DNA of 64,000 nucleotides from Desulfothermus sp964427155 (GCA_964427155.1 CAYRSC010000004.1:193240-257239); one strand, 5' to 3'; shown: positions 17,369-27,026, counted from the first letter of the stretch. Notes: generated by a model not told the origin, from the letters alone. Program-made: numbers and translations.

Positions 17369-19795
17369 ATGAAGAAGGATGTGAACTTTTTCGTAAAGAC
17401 CTATGTGGGGATCATAGCAGTAGTTATTATGAGCATCCTGATCATGGGAGGAATCACCTACCTATGGACCTTTAACTCCCTGGAAAAGGTGGGAAAAGAC
17501 TTTATTCAATCCACCCTTAACCGTGTAGAGGATGCCCTGAGACTCCAAAATAATATTACCCTGGAAAAACTGGACTCAGACCTGCACCTCATGGAGATGC
17601 TCATAACCCAGGAGGGGGGGATATATCTGGATACTTCCAGAAAGATATCCATGACCCTCATCAACCAGGTTAGCGGGGAGTCAGAACAGGCCCAGGTCCC
17701 TGCCCTGATAATAGGCAATACAATTATAAACAACAATTTTTCCTTAGTGGACAGGATAAAAGAGATGGTGGGAGGGACTGCAACCATATTTGAGGTGCTT
17801 CCAGGAAAGCTGGTAAGGGTCTCCACCAACGTAAAAAAGGCAGATGGGTCCCGGGCTGTTGGCACATATATCCCCTCATCTTCTCCTGTGTATCAAACAG
17901 TAATGCAGGGAAAGATATATACAGGGAGGGCCTATGTGGTAAATGATTGGTACCTCACGGCGTATAAGCCATTAAGGGACTCCTCTGGAAAGATAGTGGC
18001 AGTGATATATGTGGGCAGAAAGATCCTTACTCCTCCTCTGGAAAAACTCCTTTCAGAGGTAAATATAATTGGAAGGGGACACCTTATTGTCTTTAATTCT
18101 AGTGGGAAGATACTATTTCACAACAGCAAACATCTCCCCCAGAGCACCATCCAACAATTTCCTGAGGGCAGTAAACTACTCCAGAAAAAAGAGGGGGTGA
18201 TGGAATATAGCACAGATGGGGAAAAGGTCATTACAGGGATTGGATATTTTGCTCCGTGGGACTGGCACTTTATCCTTCAAATAAAGAAAAAAGAGCTATT
18301 CTTTGGGTTGGACAGGGTCTTGAGGTCTTCTGTGGTACTTGGAATCCTTATCTCCCTACTGCTTGGGGCCATCTTTTCCTTTCTCCTCATCAAGACCCTT
18401 GCGGGGACACTTAGAAAGGTGGCAGATGCATGCAAGAAGATCTCAGAGGGAAACTATCATATTCGCATTGACTATGCCCCCAGAGACGTAATCAGAGAGG
18501 TGGTGGACGCCATCCATGAGCTTGCCAGATCTGTAGAAGACCAGATTATGGTCCTGGAGTCCTTCAGGGCAGGTATTGCACTCCCCCTCTTTAGTGTGGG
18601 AAGGGATAGAATAGTCCGTTTTGCAAACGATGCCATCTGTGAACTTACAGGGAGGAAGAGAGAGGAGGTAGTGGGAAAGCTTCAGGGATATGAGATGCTA
18701 AACTATGATTCCCTGGAAGAATGTCAAGTATGTAAGCCGGTTGCAAAGATAGTTATCCCCCAGGGGGTTGCCTGGAAAGGAGAGGTACAATTCAGACACA
18801 TAAGTGGAGAAGACAGATATGCCCTGGTGGTTGCCTTCCCCGTAAAGGATAGAGATGGGGAGATAATAGAGGTGGTGATTATGATGCAGGACATAACCGC
18901 TATAAAAGAAAATGAAAAGCTAATCTCTCAAAAGACAGAAAAGCTAAAAGAAGCGGCCGCTGCCATTACAGAGATAACAGAATATATTGCATCTGCATCA
19001 GAAAAACTTTCCCTCCAGATAGAAGAGGCCGCCAGGGGGGCTGATATGCAACGACAGAGGATCGCAGAGACCGCCACCACCATGGAGCAGATGAATTCCA
19101 CTGTCCTGGAGGTAGCCAAGAATGCCTCAGAGGCCGCAGAAAGCACAGAGGCGGCCCGACAAAATGCCCTAGAGGGAAATGAGGTGGTGAGTCAGGCAAT
19201 AGACGCCATTCAGGAGGTGCAACACCTTACCAATCTAGTGAAACAGAGCATAGACTCCCTGGGACAAAAGGCAGAGGGAATTGGAGAGGTGATAAATGTA
19301 ATTTCTGATATAGCGGATCAGACCAATCTCCTGGCCTTAAATGCTGCAATTGAGGCCGCAAGGGCCGGAGAACACGGCCGGGGATTTGCAGTGGTGGCAG
19401 ATGAGGTGAGAAAACTTGCGGAAAAGACCATGGCAGCCACCAAGGATGTGGCGGAGGCCATTGCCTCAATCCAGATGGACACCCGCAAGAATATAGAAGA
19501 AATGGATAGGGCGGTGGAGGCAGTTGAAAAATCTACAGAGCTTGCCGCCAGATCAGGAGAGGCCCTTCAGGAAATAGTAAGGATATCCGAAGTAAATGCA
19601 GATCAGGTAAGGGCGATCGCCACTGCTGCAGAAGAGCAATCTGCATCCACTGAACATATCACCATGGCAGTGGAAGAGATAAACAACATCTCTGCAGAGA
19701 CAAGTGAAGGGATGCAGCAGGCATCTCAGGCAATTGCAGAGCTTACAGAACAGATACAGAGATTAAACGAACTGGTAAAAGACATGCAGAGATAA
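17369..19795 (+). CDS. methyl-accepting chemotaxis protein (Cache, HAMP, PAS, MA domains)
   Basis: An 808-residue transmembrane chemoreceptor. TM1 is at about 11-33. A periplasmic region at 40-305 has the layout of a Cache3/Cache2-type sensor (YVVNDWYLTAYKPLRD, then VIYVGR). TM2 is at about 318-343, followed by a HAMP domain to about 395. A cytoplasmic PAS domain (about 400-510) has a CxxC-like ECQVCKPV segment that could hold a cofactor or metal. The signalling hairpin tip NLLALNAAIEAARAGE is intact. There is no C-terminal CheR/CheB-tethering pentapeptide. It is an orphan, about 11 kb from the nearest cheA. Ligand unknown. Confidence 0.95.
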   Translation: MKKDVNFFVKTYVGIIAVVIMSILIMGGITYLWTFNSLEKVGKDFIQSTLNRVEDALRLQNNITLEKLDSDLHLMEMLITQEGGIYLDTSRKISMTLINQVSGESEQAQVPALIIGNTIINNNFSLVDRIKEMVGGTATIFEVLPGKLVRVSTNVKKADGSRAVGTYIPSSSPVYQTVMQGKIYTGRAYVVNDWYLTAYKPLRDSSGKIVAVIYVGRKILTPPLEKLLSEVNIIGRGHLIVFNSSGKILFHNSKHLPQSTIQQFPEGSKLLQKKEGVMEYSTDGEKVITGIGYFAPWDWHFILQIKKKELFFGLDRVLRSSVVLGILISLLLGAIFSFLLIKTLAGTLRKVADACKKISEGNYHIRIDYAPRDVIREVVDAIHELARSVEDQIMVLESFRAGIALPLFSVGRDRIVRFANDAICELTGRKREEVVGKLQGYEMLNYDSLEECQVCKPVAKIVIPQGVAWKGEVQFRHISGEDRYALVVAFPVKDRDGEIIEVVIMMQDITAIKENEKLISQKTEKLKEAAAAITEITEYIASASEKLSLQIEEAARGADMQRQRIAETATTMEQMNSTVLEVAKNASEAAESTEAARQNALEGNEVVSQAIDAIQEVQHLTNLVKQSIDSLGQKAEGIGEVINVISDIADQTNLLALNAAIEAARAGEHGRGFAVVADEVRKLAEKTMAATKDVAEAIASIQMDTRKNIEEMDRAVEAVEKSTELAARSGEALQEIVRISEVNADQVRAIATAAEEQSASTEHITMAVEEINNISAETSEGMQQASQAIAELTEQIQRLNELVKDMQR

Positions 19796-19824
19796 AGGAG
19801 GGGGACTCCCCCCCTTCTTTATCT
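19791..19824. terminator. bidirectional hairpin between chemoreceptor and crotonase-fold gene
   Basis: GATAAAG pairs with CTTTATC, with an inner GGGGG/CCCCC helix around ACT. It spans the convergent stop codons of the two genes. There is no strong T-run. Confidence 0.55.
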
Positions 19825-20598
19825 CTCCTTCCAGGAAGGTTTTCGTTTTTCCAAAAAGGCACAGACCCCTTCCTTTGCGTCCTCTGTGGAACACAGGAGA
19901 GAAAAGACCTCATTCATATAAGCAAAGGCCTGACGATAGTCCATATCTTCTGCCATATAAAAGGCCCTTTTTGCCAGTTGAACCGCTATGGGACTCTTTT
20001 TGGCCAGCTCACAGGCCCAATTTCTGGCGGCATCTTCAAGCTCCTCGCCGGGAACCACCTTATTTATCAACCCCATGCTTAAGGCATCCTCTGCTGGAAT
20101 GAGGTCCCCAAACAGGAGCATCTCCAGGGCCCTCTTCCTCCCCACTGACCTCAATACAGGTACCACAGGCCCCACACAATTGAGGCCCACATTAATAGCT
20201 GTGAGTCCAAAACGGGCCCCCTCTGCCGCTATACACAGGTCAGAAGCGGCTACCAATCCCGCTCCATTTGCCGCAGCCACCCCGTGCACCTGAGTTATAA
20301 CCGGCTTTTTTATTTCAGCCATCCCCACTAAGGGCCTCTCCATTATCTCTATCCATTCTCTATACTCAAGCGCGGATTTATCAAAAAAATCTCCAACATC
20401 TATTCCTGCACAAAAGACCTTGCCCTCCCCCTTTAACAAAATGACCCTGACCCTTTCATCCTTATCCATATCTTTAAGGGCCTCATATAATTCTGTAGCC
20501 AGTTCAACTGTAAAGGTGTTCAGTTTAGAGGGCCTATTTAATGTGATCACTGCCACATGGTCTTCCCCCACCTCTACTACAATATTTTTATACTCCAT
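19819..20598 (-). CDS. crotonase-fold (enoyl-CoA hydratase-related) protein lacking both catalytic glutamates
   Basis: A 259-residue crotonase-superfamily protein. CAGID near residue 64 and the NGAGL oxyanion region are recognisable. Aligning by eye to rat mitochondrial hydratase, the positions of Glu144 (GGGCEL) and Glu164 (QPEI) are Gly in NGAGLVAAS and Ala in GLTAINVG, so ordinary hydratase chemistry looks impossible. The segments INVGLNC, ALEMLL and the end AFLEKRKPSW match what I recall of the vertebrate ECHDC3-type subgroup, whose reaction is not well defined. It converges with the chemoreceptor and is first to be read after a CheX-like gene on the same strand. Annotation as a true hydratase would be unsafe. 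Confidence 0.85.
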   Translation of the reverse strand: MEYKNIVVEVGEDHVAVITLNRPSKLNTFTVELATELYEALKDMDKDERVRVILLKGEGKVFCAGIDVGDFFDKSALEYREWIEIMERPLVGMAEIKKPVITQVHGVAAANGAGLVAASDLCIAAEGARFGLTAINVGLNCVGPVVPVLRSVGRKRALEMLLFGDLIPAEDALSMGLINKVVPGEELEDAARNWACELAKKSPIAVQLAKRAFYMAEDMDYRQAFAYMNEVFSLLCSTEDAKEGVCAFLEKRKPSWKER

Positions 20599-20636
20599 GG
20601 TCCTTACCCTCCCTCATGATTTTAAAAGACCATTCC

Positions 20637-21347
20637 CTAGAGTCCCAATTTCTTCATAAACTCCTCATCCACTGGACCCCCTCCTGCATCTTTCGTGGCC
20701 TGGGAAGGGACATCTCCTCCCTCTAACAATTTTTCAATGTCCACATCTGTATCATTTTCATCCACCACATCAGGGGTCTTCTCCATAATAAAATCCACTT
20801 TTTCAAAGGTTATCTCCAGATAAAAGAGCCTGTTTTCCTGGGTACGAAATTCCACTCTCATAAAGAGGGGCTTGTCTATCTCAGTCTCAAGGGATATCTT
20901 CATGGCCTGATTAAGCGCCACCATCTTGGGCTGATTCTGATTCACCCCTATCCCAAGCTCCTTTTTCAACATAACCTGAAACTTTCCCACACATTGGTTC
21001 ATAAGTTCACCAATGGTATCTGCCACCTCAGAAGAGGTGTGATGATTGGCCAGTTCCTCTTCAGGCATCCCCATATTCAAATTATATTTCTTGTATATCT
21101 CCAGGGCGGCCTCTCCACTAAAATTCATGGCCACAAGTCCAGTAAATCCCCCTTCAAAAAGGACAAAACACCCAATGTCAGGTCTCAAACAGGTCTTATT
21201 GGTCTTTATAAAGGTAGAAGAATAGGTCACATTTGAAGCTGTAACCGTGGCAAGTGTCTCCTTTATGGCCTCACACAATATCTTCAATACGTCTGCGGAG
21301 GTCTTGACCACCACCTTGGTCTTTTTTATCTTTTTCTTTTTTGCCAT
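20637..21347 (-). CDS. CheX/CheC-like or DUF3334-like protein
   Basis: A 236-residue protein. A lysine-rich start (MAKKKKIKK) is followed by a domain of about 150 residues containing SSEVADTIGELMNQCVGKF, which resembles the E-x2-N helices of CheC/CheX phosphatases. The last 50 residues are acidic and disordered (DENDTDVDIEKLLEGG). It resembles uncharacterised proteins I recall as DUF3334, but I cannot verify this. The start follows AGGAGGATAGT. The upstream neighbour is a PilZ protein 9 bp away, so a role in chemosensory or cyclic-di-GMP signalling is plausible but inferred. Confidence 0.65.
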   Translation of the reverse strand: MAKKKKIKKTKVVVKTSADVLKILCEAIKETLATVTASNVTYSSTFIKTNKTCLRPDIGCFVLFEGGFTGLVAMNFSGEAALEIYKKYNLNMGMPEEELANHHTSSEVADTIGELMNQCVGKFQVMLKKELGIGVNQNQPKMVALNQAMKISLETEIDKPLFMRVEFRTQENRLFYLEITFEKVDFIMEKTPDVVDENDTDVDIEKLLEGGDVPSQATKDAGGGPVDEEFMKKLGL

Positions 21348-21356
21348 ACTATCCTC

Positions 21357-21881
21357 CTAATCTCCCTTGATTATCCTTATGTGTTCCCTTTCTTCCTGAA
21401 ACACGAATCTAACCACCTCTTCTCTATCTAATTCCCTTATGTGGGTAAATTCCACCACCAGAACTTCCTTTCCCTCTTCATGCTCAATCCTTATTATCTC
21501 CCCCACCGCAGATACTATACGCAAGGGGATATGGCACAGATACAACAGCACCTCCACTGCATCTCCCACCTGGAACTCCGTGGATGGTTTGATACATTTA
21601 AGACCCCCTCCACTTAATTCCACCACTACAGTGGAGAGATGAAATTCTGACTCTATCATATCCTTCCCAAGGATACTAAGGATGAGATCCAGTTTACCAT
21701 CCAGGTATTCCATAAATAGTCGCAGGGATTCAGGTATCCCCACATCCTTAAGATGGGTTTGAATGCTCGGGGAATCGTGGATTGAGGTACGAAAAAGAGG
21801 GGGACTGTGTTTATCTTCTGCCTTTCTAATCAGGGCCTTGACCCTGGTCTTTATCCTGGAATAACATCTTTTATCAGACAT
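21357..21881 (-). CDS. PilZ-domain protein (cyclic-di-GMP receptor candidate)
   Basis: A 174-residue protein with an RxxxR motif at the very N terminus (RCYSR, residues 5-9) and a second element, ELSGGGLK near residue 90, matching (D/N)xSxxG except for Glu in the first place. About 75 residues separate the two, where canonical PilZ has about 25, as in the extended atypical PilZ forms. It lies between a CheX-like gene and a TPR lipoprotein gene, with 2-9 bp gaps that indicate one operon. Confidence 0.7.
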   Translation of the reverse strand: MSDKRCYSRIKTRVKALIRKAEDKHSPPLFRTSIHDSPSIQTHLKDVGIPESLRLFMEYLDGKLDLILSILGKDMIESEFHLSTVVVELSGGGLKCIKPSTEFQVGDAVEVLLYLCHIPLRIVSAVGEIIRIEHEEGKEVLVVEFTHIRELDREEVVRFVFQEEREHIRIIKGD

Positions 21882-21883
21882 GG

Positions 21884-22771
21884 CTATTTATGTGTCCTCA
21901 AAAAGGCCCTTGCCACTTTTGCCTCTCTGGATGAGGGAAACTTATCTATAAGTTCATTGAGGAGGATCTTTCCTGCCCTTGCCTTATTGATGAGATAAAA
22001 GGCCATACCCTCTTTTAAAAGGGCTCCCTTATATTTATTAGATGAGGGGAATTTGTCTATCACCTTTTGATAGTTGAGTATTGCCTGGGGATATTCCTTC
22101 ATCTGATAATAACATTCCCCTCGCCAGAAATAGGCATTGGGTACCAGCAAATGGCGGGGAAACTTCTTCAGAAAGAGGCTAAAGAGATGGACGGCAATGT
22201 GATAATTTTTGTTTTTAAAGTTTGAAATGGCCCTATTATACAACTTATCCGGGGATATCTCCAGTTTCTGGGGAGGAGAGGGGCTAGAGACATTTTTAAT
22301 CCCTACAGAAGAAGGCCCTACCTTTTTTTCTTCCCTCTTAACATTTCTCTCCCCCACCCCTAAAAGACCTTTAAGGGAATCCAACTCCTTTTTAAGCCTT
22401 TCCACAGAGGCGGTAAGGCTATTTATTCTACTGGATAATTGCTCAGTGGCATTACTGGAATCAGCCAACCTCAGTTTAAGGGTCTCTTCCTCTCCCCTTA
22501 AACGGGCTATCTGGAGCCTGAGATTATCTATTTCTGAAGCAATATCCGCCTGAGTACTTCTCACAGAAAAGGTGGAGTTGGTGAGGCTTGTATTAAACTC
22601 CTCTTTAAGATGTTTAATCTTTAGCTGGATCTCACTGTGAGATCGGAGCTGACTCTCCTTTAGCTCATTTATCTGTGCCTGGAGATTTTGAATATCTGAA
22701 GGAGAAACACATCCCCCTATGCTCATAATCAAAAAGGAGACCCCAACTAAGAGATGAATACAGCTTCTCAT
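21884..22771 (-). CDS. lipoprotein with coiled coil and TPR repeats (CpoB/YbgF-like)
   Basis: A 295-residue exported lipoprotein. I start at MRSCIHLLVG because this ATG overlaps the upstream stop by 4 bp and begins a signal peptide ending in the lipobox SIGGC. Residues about 30-140 are a coiled coil. Residues about 185-295 form TPR units (YNRAISNFKNKNY, AYFWRGECYYQMKEYPQAI) as in CpoB/YbgF, which coordinates peptidoglycan synthesis and outer-membrane constriction next to Tol-Pal. No tol or pal gene is nearby. The lipoprotein-processing genes lgt and lspA follow on the upstream side. Confidence 0.88.
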   Translation of the reverse strand: MRSCIHLLVGVSFLIMSIGGCVSPSDIQNLQAQINELKESQLRSHSEIQLKIKHLKEEFNTSLTNSTFSVRSTQADIASEIDNLRLQIARLRGEEETLKLRLADSSNATEQLSSRINSLTASVERLKKELDSLKGLLGVGERNVKREEKKVGPSSVGIKNVSSPSPPQKLEISPDKLYNRAISNFKNKNYHIAVHLFSLFLKKFPRHLLVPNAYFWRGECYYQMKEYPQAILNYQKVIDKFPSSNKYKGALLKEGMAFYLINKARAGKILLNELIDKFPSSREAKVARAFLRTHK

Positions 22772-22998
22772 CTCACCCCTTCCCCTTTTATTACCTTTTT
22801 CCTCCCCCAAAAGACATATAATATACCTCCAATGACAGGAAGGAAAGTGGCTATAAGGACCCATGTCATCTTTTCCTGAGGAGTTGGGAAATCATTTTTA
22901 AAGATGTGCCAGATAGACCACAGATTTGGCAGGATGGGAAGGAGTAGAATCACTCCCCACACCATAAGGCTCAAGAGAGATGCCCTATCTATTATCAT
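22768..22998 (-). CDS. small membrane protein with PLDc_N-type domain
   Basis: A 76-residue protein with two hydrophobic helices (about 8-27 and 45-63) around a short hydrophilic loop, and a Trp-Gly-Arg-Lys-Lys end. This pattern matches the PLDc_N family, found alone or in front of cardiolipin synthases. Function of the stand-alone form is unknown. It overlaps lgt by 14 bp and the lipoprotein gene by 4 bp, so it is part of an ileS-lspA-lgt transcript. Confidence 0.7.
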   Translation of the reverse strand: MIIDRASLLSLMVWGVILLLPILPNLWSIWHIFKNDFPTPQEKMTWVLIATFLPVIGGILYVFWGRKKVIKGEGVR

Positions 22999-23749
22999 GG
23001 GATTGCCTCCCTCTCACAAGGATTAAAAGGAGCCCACATACAGAGATAGCTGCAGCCATCCACTGGGTCATAGAAAGGGGACCCCACATGGGCCTAAAGT
23101 CCCCCCTGTAGAATTCTATAACAAATCTACCTATACCATATAGCACCATAAGGAGGCCAAATAATTGACCCTTCTTCTTAAACCTGTCTCTTGTTAACCA
23201 TAAAATAAAAAAAGTAATAAGTCCAGCCAGGGAATGATAAATCTCTGTGGGGTGCAGGGGAACATTAAGAGGGGCTAGGGAATGGGGATCTGTAAAGGTA
23301 ATGGCCCAGGGCATGGTACAATATCTCCCATAACAACATCCTGCCATGAGACATCCTATTCTCCCCACAAACTGACCAATGGCAATGGCAGGGGCCATAC
23401 AATCTGCCCATATCCAAGGGTCCTCTCCCTTTTTTTTCAAAAAGATCACCGCCACTCCCATGGCCAGTATTGCACCTCCCACAAATACAAGTCCCCCCTT
23501 CCAGATCATTAGAGATTCCAGGAGATGTTTCTTAAAATAACTCCATTTTATAACCACATACAGGAGTCTTGAACCCACAATGGCACTTACAATAATATAA
23601 AAACCAAGGTCTGAAACCAATGAAACATTAAGGTCCCTTCTTCTTGCCTCCCTAGAGGTCACTGCCAGGGCCAGTAAAAAGGCGGAGGCAATAAAAAAGC
23701 CATAGGAATAGATGGTAATGGGGCCTATCTTTATAAGTATGGGGTGCAT
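22985..23749 (-). CDS. lgt: prolipoprotein diacylglyceryl transferase
   Basis: Transfers diacylglycerol from phosphatidylglycerol to the lipobox cysteine of prolipoproteins, the first step of lipoprotein maturation in the inner membrane. The protein is 254 residues with about seven membrane helices. The signature is seen as VGRIGCLMAGCCYGR, the cysteine-rich variant of the family motif; HPTEIYHS follows. It starts within the lspA stop (1-bp overlap), pairing the first two lipoprotein-processing enzymes. Confidence 0.95.
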   Translation of the reverse strand: MHPILIKIGPITIYSYGFFIASAFLLALAVTSREARRRDLNVSLVSDLGFYIIVSAIVGSRLLYVVIKWSYFKKHLLESLMIWKGGLVFVGGAILAMGVAVIFLKKKGEDPWIWADCMAPAIAIGQFVGRIGCLMAGCCYGRYCTMPWAITFTDPHSLAPLNVPLHPTEIYHSLAGLITFFILWLTRDRFKKKGQLFGLLMVLYGIGRFVIEFYRGDFRPMWGPLSMTQWMAAAISVCGLLLILVRGRQSHDNR

Positions 23750-24222
23750 TATCTATGTCCTTTTCTCAAAAGTGAAAACGCCATTAACATCCCCCCTACA
23801 GAGATAGCGGTATCTGCCACATTAAAGGCAGGCCAGTGGTATGGCCCAATATAAAAATACAGAAAGTCTGTGACCTCTCCCCATAGGAGGCGGTCAATGA
23901 GATTGCCAACTGCCCCACCTAGCACCATGGCCAGAGAGAAGGAGAATAATCCATTTTTTTCCCCCTCCCTCCACAATAGATATAAAATAAACCCAGATGC
24001 AAGCATGGAAAAGGCAGTCAATATCCAAGTCCCCATCAAGGGAGAAGAGTTAAAGAGTCCAAAGGCTATCCCCCTATTTTTGATGTGCACCAGGCTAAAG
24101 AAACCAGGTATAACAACCCTGGAAGAATATAGGGGGATAGCACTCTTCACCCACATCTTGGTGAGCTGATCCAGCAGGGTAATACTGAGGGCGATCAGAA
24201 GGGAGACATATCTCCCTCTCAT
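23749..24222 (-). CDS. lspA: lipoprotein signal peptidase II
   Basis: Aspartyl protease that removes the signal peptide from diacylglyceryl prolipoproteins. The two catalytic aspartates lie in GNLIDRL..GEVTDF and FNVADTAI. Four membrane helices are visible in 157 residues. I start at MRGRYVSLL, where the ATG overlaps the ileS stop by 4 bp and follows GGAGGAGCT; a longer reading to 24255 adds residues without homology. The ileS-lspA arrangement is conserved in many bacteria. Confidence 0.96.
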   Translation of the reverse strand: MRGRYVSLLIALSITLLDQLTKMWVKSAIPLYSSRVVIPGFFSLVHIKNRGIAFGLFNSSPLMGTWILTAFSMLASGFILYLLWREGEKNGLFSFSLAMVLGGAVGNLIDRLLWGEVTDFLYFYIGPYHWPAFNVADTAISVGGMLMAFSLLRKGHR

Positions 24223-27026
24223 AGCTCCTCCAAGACCTGTGCACATCTTGGACACACATCTTCAAACCTGGGGTTCACTCCCACCTGCTCACTATATACC
24301 CAGCAGCGTTGACACTTCTTCCCTTTTGCCCTGGATACCTCTATAGAGAGGCCATCCACCTCTTGGCTTATATAGCATCCCTCAGGGGCTAAACCTGATA
24401 CCACCTTTACATCAGAGACAATAAACACCTCCCTGAGTTCTTCTCCCACACCATGAAGGTCCCTGTAGAGGGAATCCTCCCCACAATACAGGGTCACTGC
24501 ACAGTCAAGGGAATGGCCCACAACTCCATCCTTTCTCTTTGGCTCAATGGCCCTGGTGACTTCCCCTCTGATCTTTCTTACTCTATCCCATAACCTCACC
24601 TCTTCAACAGGAGCTACCTCTGAATATTTTTTAAAGGTAAGGGCAAATACAGATTCAGTTTCTCTCTCAAATGCAGGGGGCAGATTCTGATAGATCTCTT
24701 CTGCAGTAAAGCTCATTATTGGAGCCATATCCAGGAGGAGTATATTCAGGATATGATATAGGGCAGTTTGAGCAGAACGCCTCTTCAGAGAAGAGGGGTG
24801 GGATACATAAAGGGTCTCCTTTAAGATGTCCAGATAAAAGGAGCTAAGATCCACCACACACATATTATGAAGGGAAGAAAAGACCTTATGGAACTCGTAT
24901 TCCTCATAGTATCTCAGTATAGTATTATGCCTCTGAATTACCAAATGCAACCCATACCTGTCTATGGGCCTCATCTTCTCAAAATCCACCACATCCCTCT
25001 GGGGATCAAAATCAGCAAGATTTCCCAGAATGAATCGGCAGGTATTCCTTATCTTTCTATAACTATCCACCAACTGGGATATTATCTTATCAGAGATCCT
25101 CACATCATCCTTATAGTCCTCAGAGGCTGTCCACATCCTGAGGATCTCTGCCCCATATCTATCTATTATCTCCTGTGGTCTTATTATATTTCCCAGGGAC
25201 TTGGACATCTTTCTCCCCTCTCCGTCCACCACATATCCATGGGTCAAGACTGCCCGATAGGGGGCCCTGTCCCTGGTCCCCACTGAAGCAAGGAGAGAAC
25301 TGTGAAACCATCCCCTGTGCTGATCAGAGCCCTCCAGGTAGAGATCTGCCGGGAAAGAGCACTCCTTTCTCTTCTCCAAGACAGCGGCAAAGCTGGTGCC
25401 AGAGTCAAACCACACATCCAGGATGTCGGTCTCCTTTTTAAATGAACTGGCACCACACCTCTTACAGGTAAGCCCTGCAGGGACTATCTCCTCCACAGGG
25501 ACCTCAAACCAAAAATCTGCACCCCTCTCATGGGTCTCAAACCTCTTAACTATCTCCCCCACCCAATTAGGGTCAAAAAAGGCCTCCCCACAGTTTTCAC
25601 ATATAAGGGCAATAATGGGGACCCCCCATGACCTCTGCCTGGATATACACCAGTCAGGTCTGGTGGCCACCATGTTATATATCCTCTGTTTTCCCCAGGC
25701 AGGAATCCATTTTACCTCATTCTCTATTATCTCAAGGCACTTCTCTCTCAGATCATTGGCATCCATGGATATAAACCACTGGGTGGTGGCCCGATAGATA
25801 ACTGGTTTTCTACACCTCCAGCAATGGGGATAGGAATGGGTTATACTGCCACGATGAAGGAGATTTCCCTTCTCCCTTAGCTTCTCTATCACTGGCTCAT
25901 TGGCCTCAAATACATTCATCCCAGCAAAAAATTCCACCTCCTCTAAAAATATCCCCCTATCATCTAGAGGAGATAGGATCTCCAGTCCATATTTGAGTCC
26001 AGTCTCATAGTCTTCAAGTCCATGCCCGGGGGCGGTGTGAACACATCCTGTGCCTGTATCCAGAGATACATACTCTGCCAGGACTATCCTGGAATCTCTC
26101 TCATAAAAGGGATGAGTGGCCACTATATTCTCCATCTCCTGGCCCTTGATTTGTGCCACCTCTACATAGTCTTTCCATCCAAAAATCTCCGCACAAACAG
26201 GCAAAAGGCGCTGGGCAAGGATATAAAATTCTCCTGACACCTCTACCACCACATAGTCAAATTGGGGATGTACTGCCACTGCCATGTTAGAGGGAAGGGT
26301 CCAGGGGGTGGTGGTCCAGATTACTATAAAAAGATCTCCATTTATACCCGGGAATAACTCCCCTCTCCGTGGGTCTTTTATGGGAAACCTCACATAGATA
26401 GATGGGGATGTCTTATCATAGTATTCTACCTCTGCCTCTGCCAGGGCAGTCTCACAAGAGGGGCACCAATATATTGGCTTTTTACTCCTTTTAACAGCCC
26501 CCCTTGCCATAAAATTGCGCAGTTCATTGGCAGTAGCCGCCTCATATACGGGGTCCATGGTAATATAGGGTTTATCCCATTCCCCAAACACCCCCAGCCT
26601 CTTAAACTCCTCTCGCTGGATGTTTAAATACTTAAGGGCGTACTGTCTGCACCTCTGTCTTATCTCAATAACAGACACATCCCTCTTGGATATGCCCATC
26701 TCCTGCTCCACCTTCAGCTCTATTGGAAGACCATGACAATCCCATCCTGGGACATATTCTGCCCTCTCTCCTTTCAGGTTGTGATATTTTACAATAATAT
26801 CCTTCAGTATCTTGTTCATGGCAGTGCCCAGATGGATATTCCCATTGGCGTATGGGGGACCATCATGAAGTACAAAGGTCTTTTTACCTTCCCCACTATC
26901 CACCATCATATGATACACATCCCTCTCCTGCCACCACTTAAGCATCCTGGGCTCATTTTTGGGAAGATTGGCCTTCATGGGAAACTTTGTCTTTGGAAGA
27001 TTTAAGGTGTCTTTATAGTCACTCAT
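24219..27026 (-). CDS. ileS: isoleucyl-tRNA synthetase
   Basis: Class I synthetase of 935 residues charging tRNA-Ile. The HIGH motif is seen as NGNIHLGTAM near residue 60 and KMSKS in GRKMSKSLGN near 600. The CP1 editing domain lies between about 200 and 390 (WTTTPWTLPSN). The C-terminal zinc knuckle is intact with CQRCW and CPRC in the last 35 residues, as in the bacterial type-1 enzyme. Starts after GAGGAGATGGGGTT. The short gap behind the purine phosphorylase shows no T-box. Confidence 0.98.
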   Translation of the reverse strand: MSDYKDTLNLPKTKFPMKANLPKNEPRMLKWWQERDVYHMMVDSGEGKKTFVLHDGPPYANGNIHLGTAMNKILKDIIVKYHNLKGERAEYVPGWDCHGLPIELKVEQEMGISKRDVSVIEIRQRCRQYALKYLNIQREEFKRLGVFGEWDKPYITMDPVYEAATANELRNFMARGAVKRSKKPIYWCPSCETALAEAEVEYYDKTSPSIYVRFPIKDPRRGELFPGINGDLFIVIWTTTPWTLPSNMAVAVHPQFDYVVVEVSGEFYILAQRLLPVCAEIFGWKDYVEVAQIKGQEMENIVATHPFYERDSRIVLAEYVSLDTGTGCVHTAPGHGLEDYETGLKYGLEILSPLDDRGIFLEEVEFFAGMNVFEANEPVIEKLREKGNLLHRGSITHSYPHCWRCRKPVIYRATTQWFISMDANDLREKCLEIIENEVKWIPAWGKQRIYNMVATRPDWCISRQRSWGVPIIALICENCGEAFFDPNWVGEIVKRFETHERGADFWFEVPVEEIVPAGLTCKRCGASSFKKETDILDVWFDSGTSFAAVLEKRKECSFPADLYLEGSDQHRGWFHSSLLASVGTRDRAPYRAVLTHGYVVDGEGRKMSKSLGNIIRPQEIIDRYGAEILRMWTASEDYKDDVRISDKIISQLVDSYRKIRNTCRFILGNLADFDPQRDVVDFEKMRPIDRYGLHLVIQRHNTILRYYEEYEFHKVFSSLHNMCVVDLSSFYLDILKETLYVSHPSSLKRRSAQTALYHILNILLLDMAPIMSFTAEEIYQNLPPAFERETESVFALTFKKYSEVAPVEEVRLWDRVRKIRGEVTRAIEPKRKDGVVGHSLDCAVTLYCGEDSLYRDLHGVGEELREVFIVSDVKVVSGLAPEGCYISQEVDGLSIEVSRAKGKKCQRCWVYSEQVGVNPRFEDVCPRCAQVLEEL

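Noticed and set aside
22768..22998. Truncated cardiolipin synthase
   Set aside because: The 76-residue frame is complete with its own start and overlaps both neighbours in the manner of a genuine operon gene; there is no HKD motif remnant beyond it.
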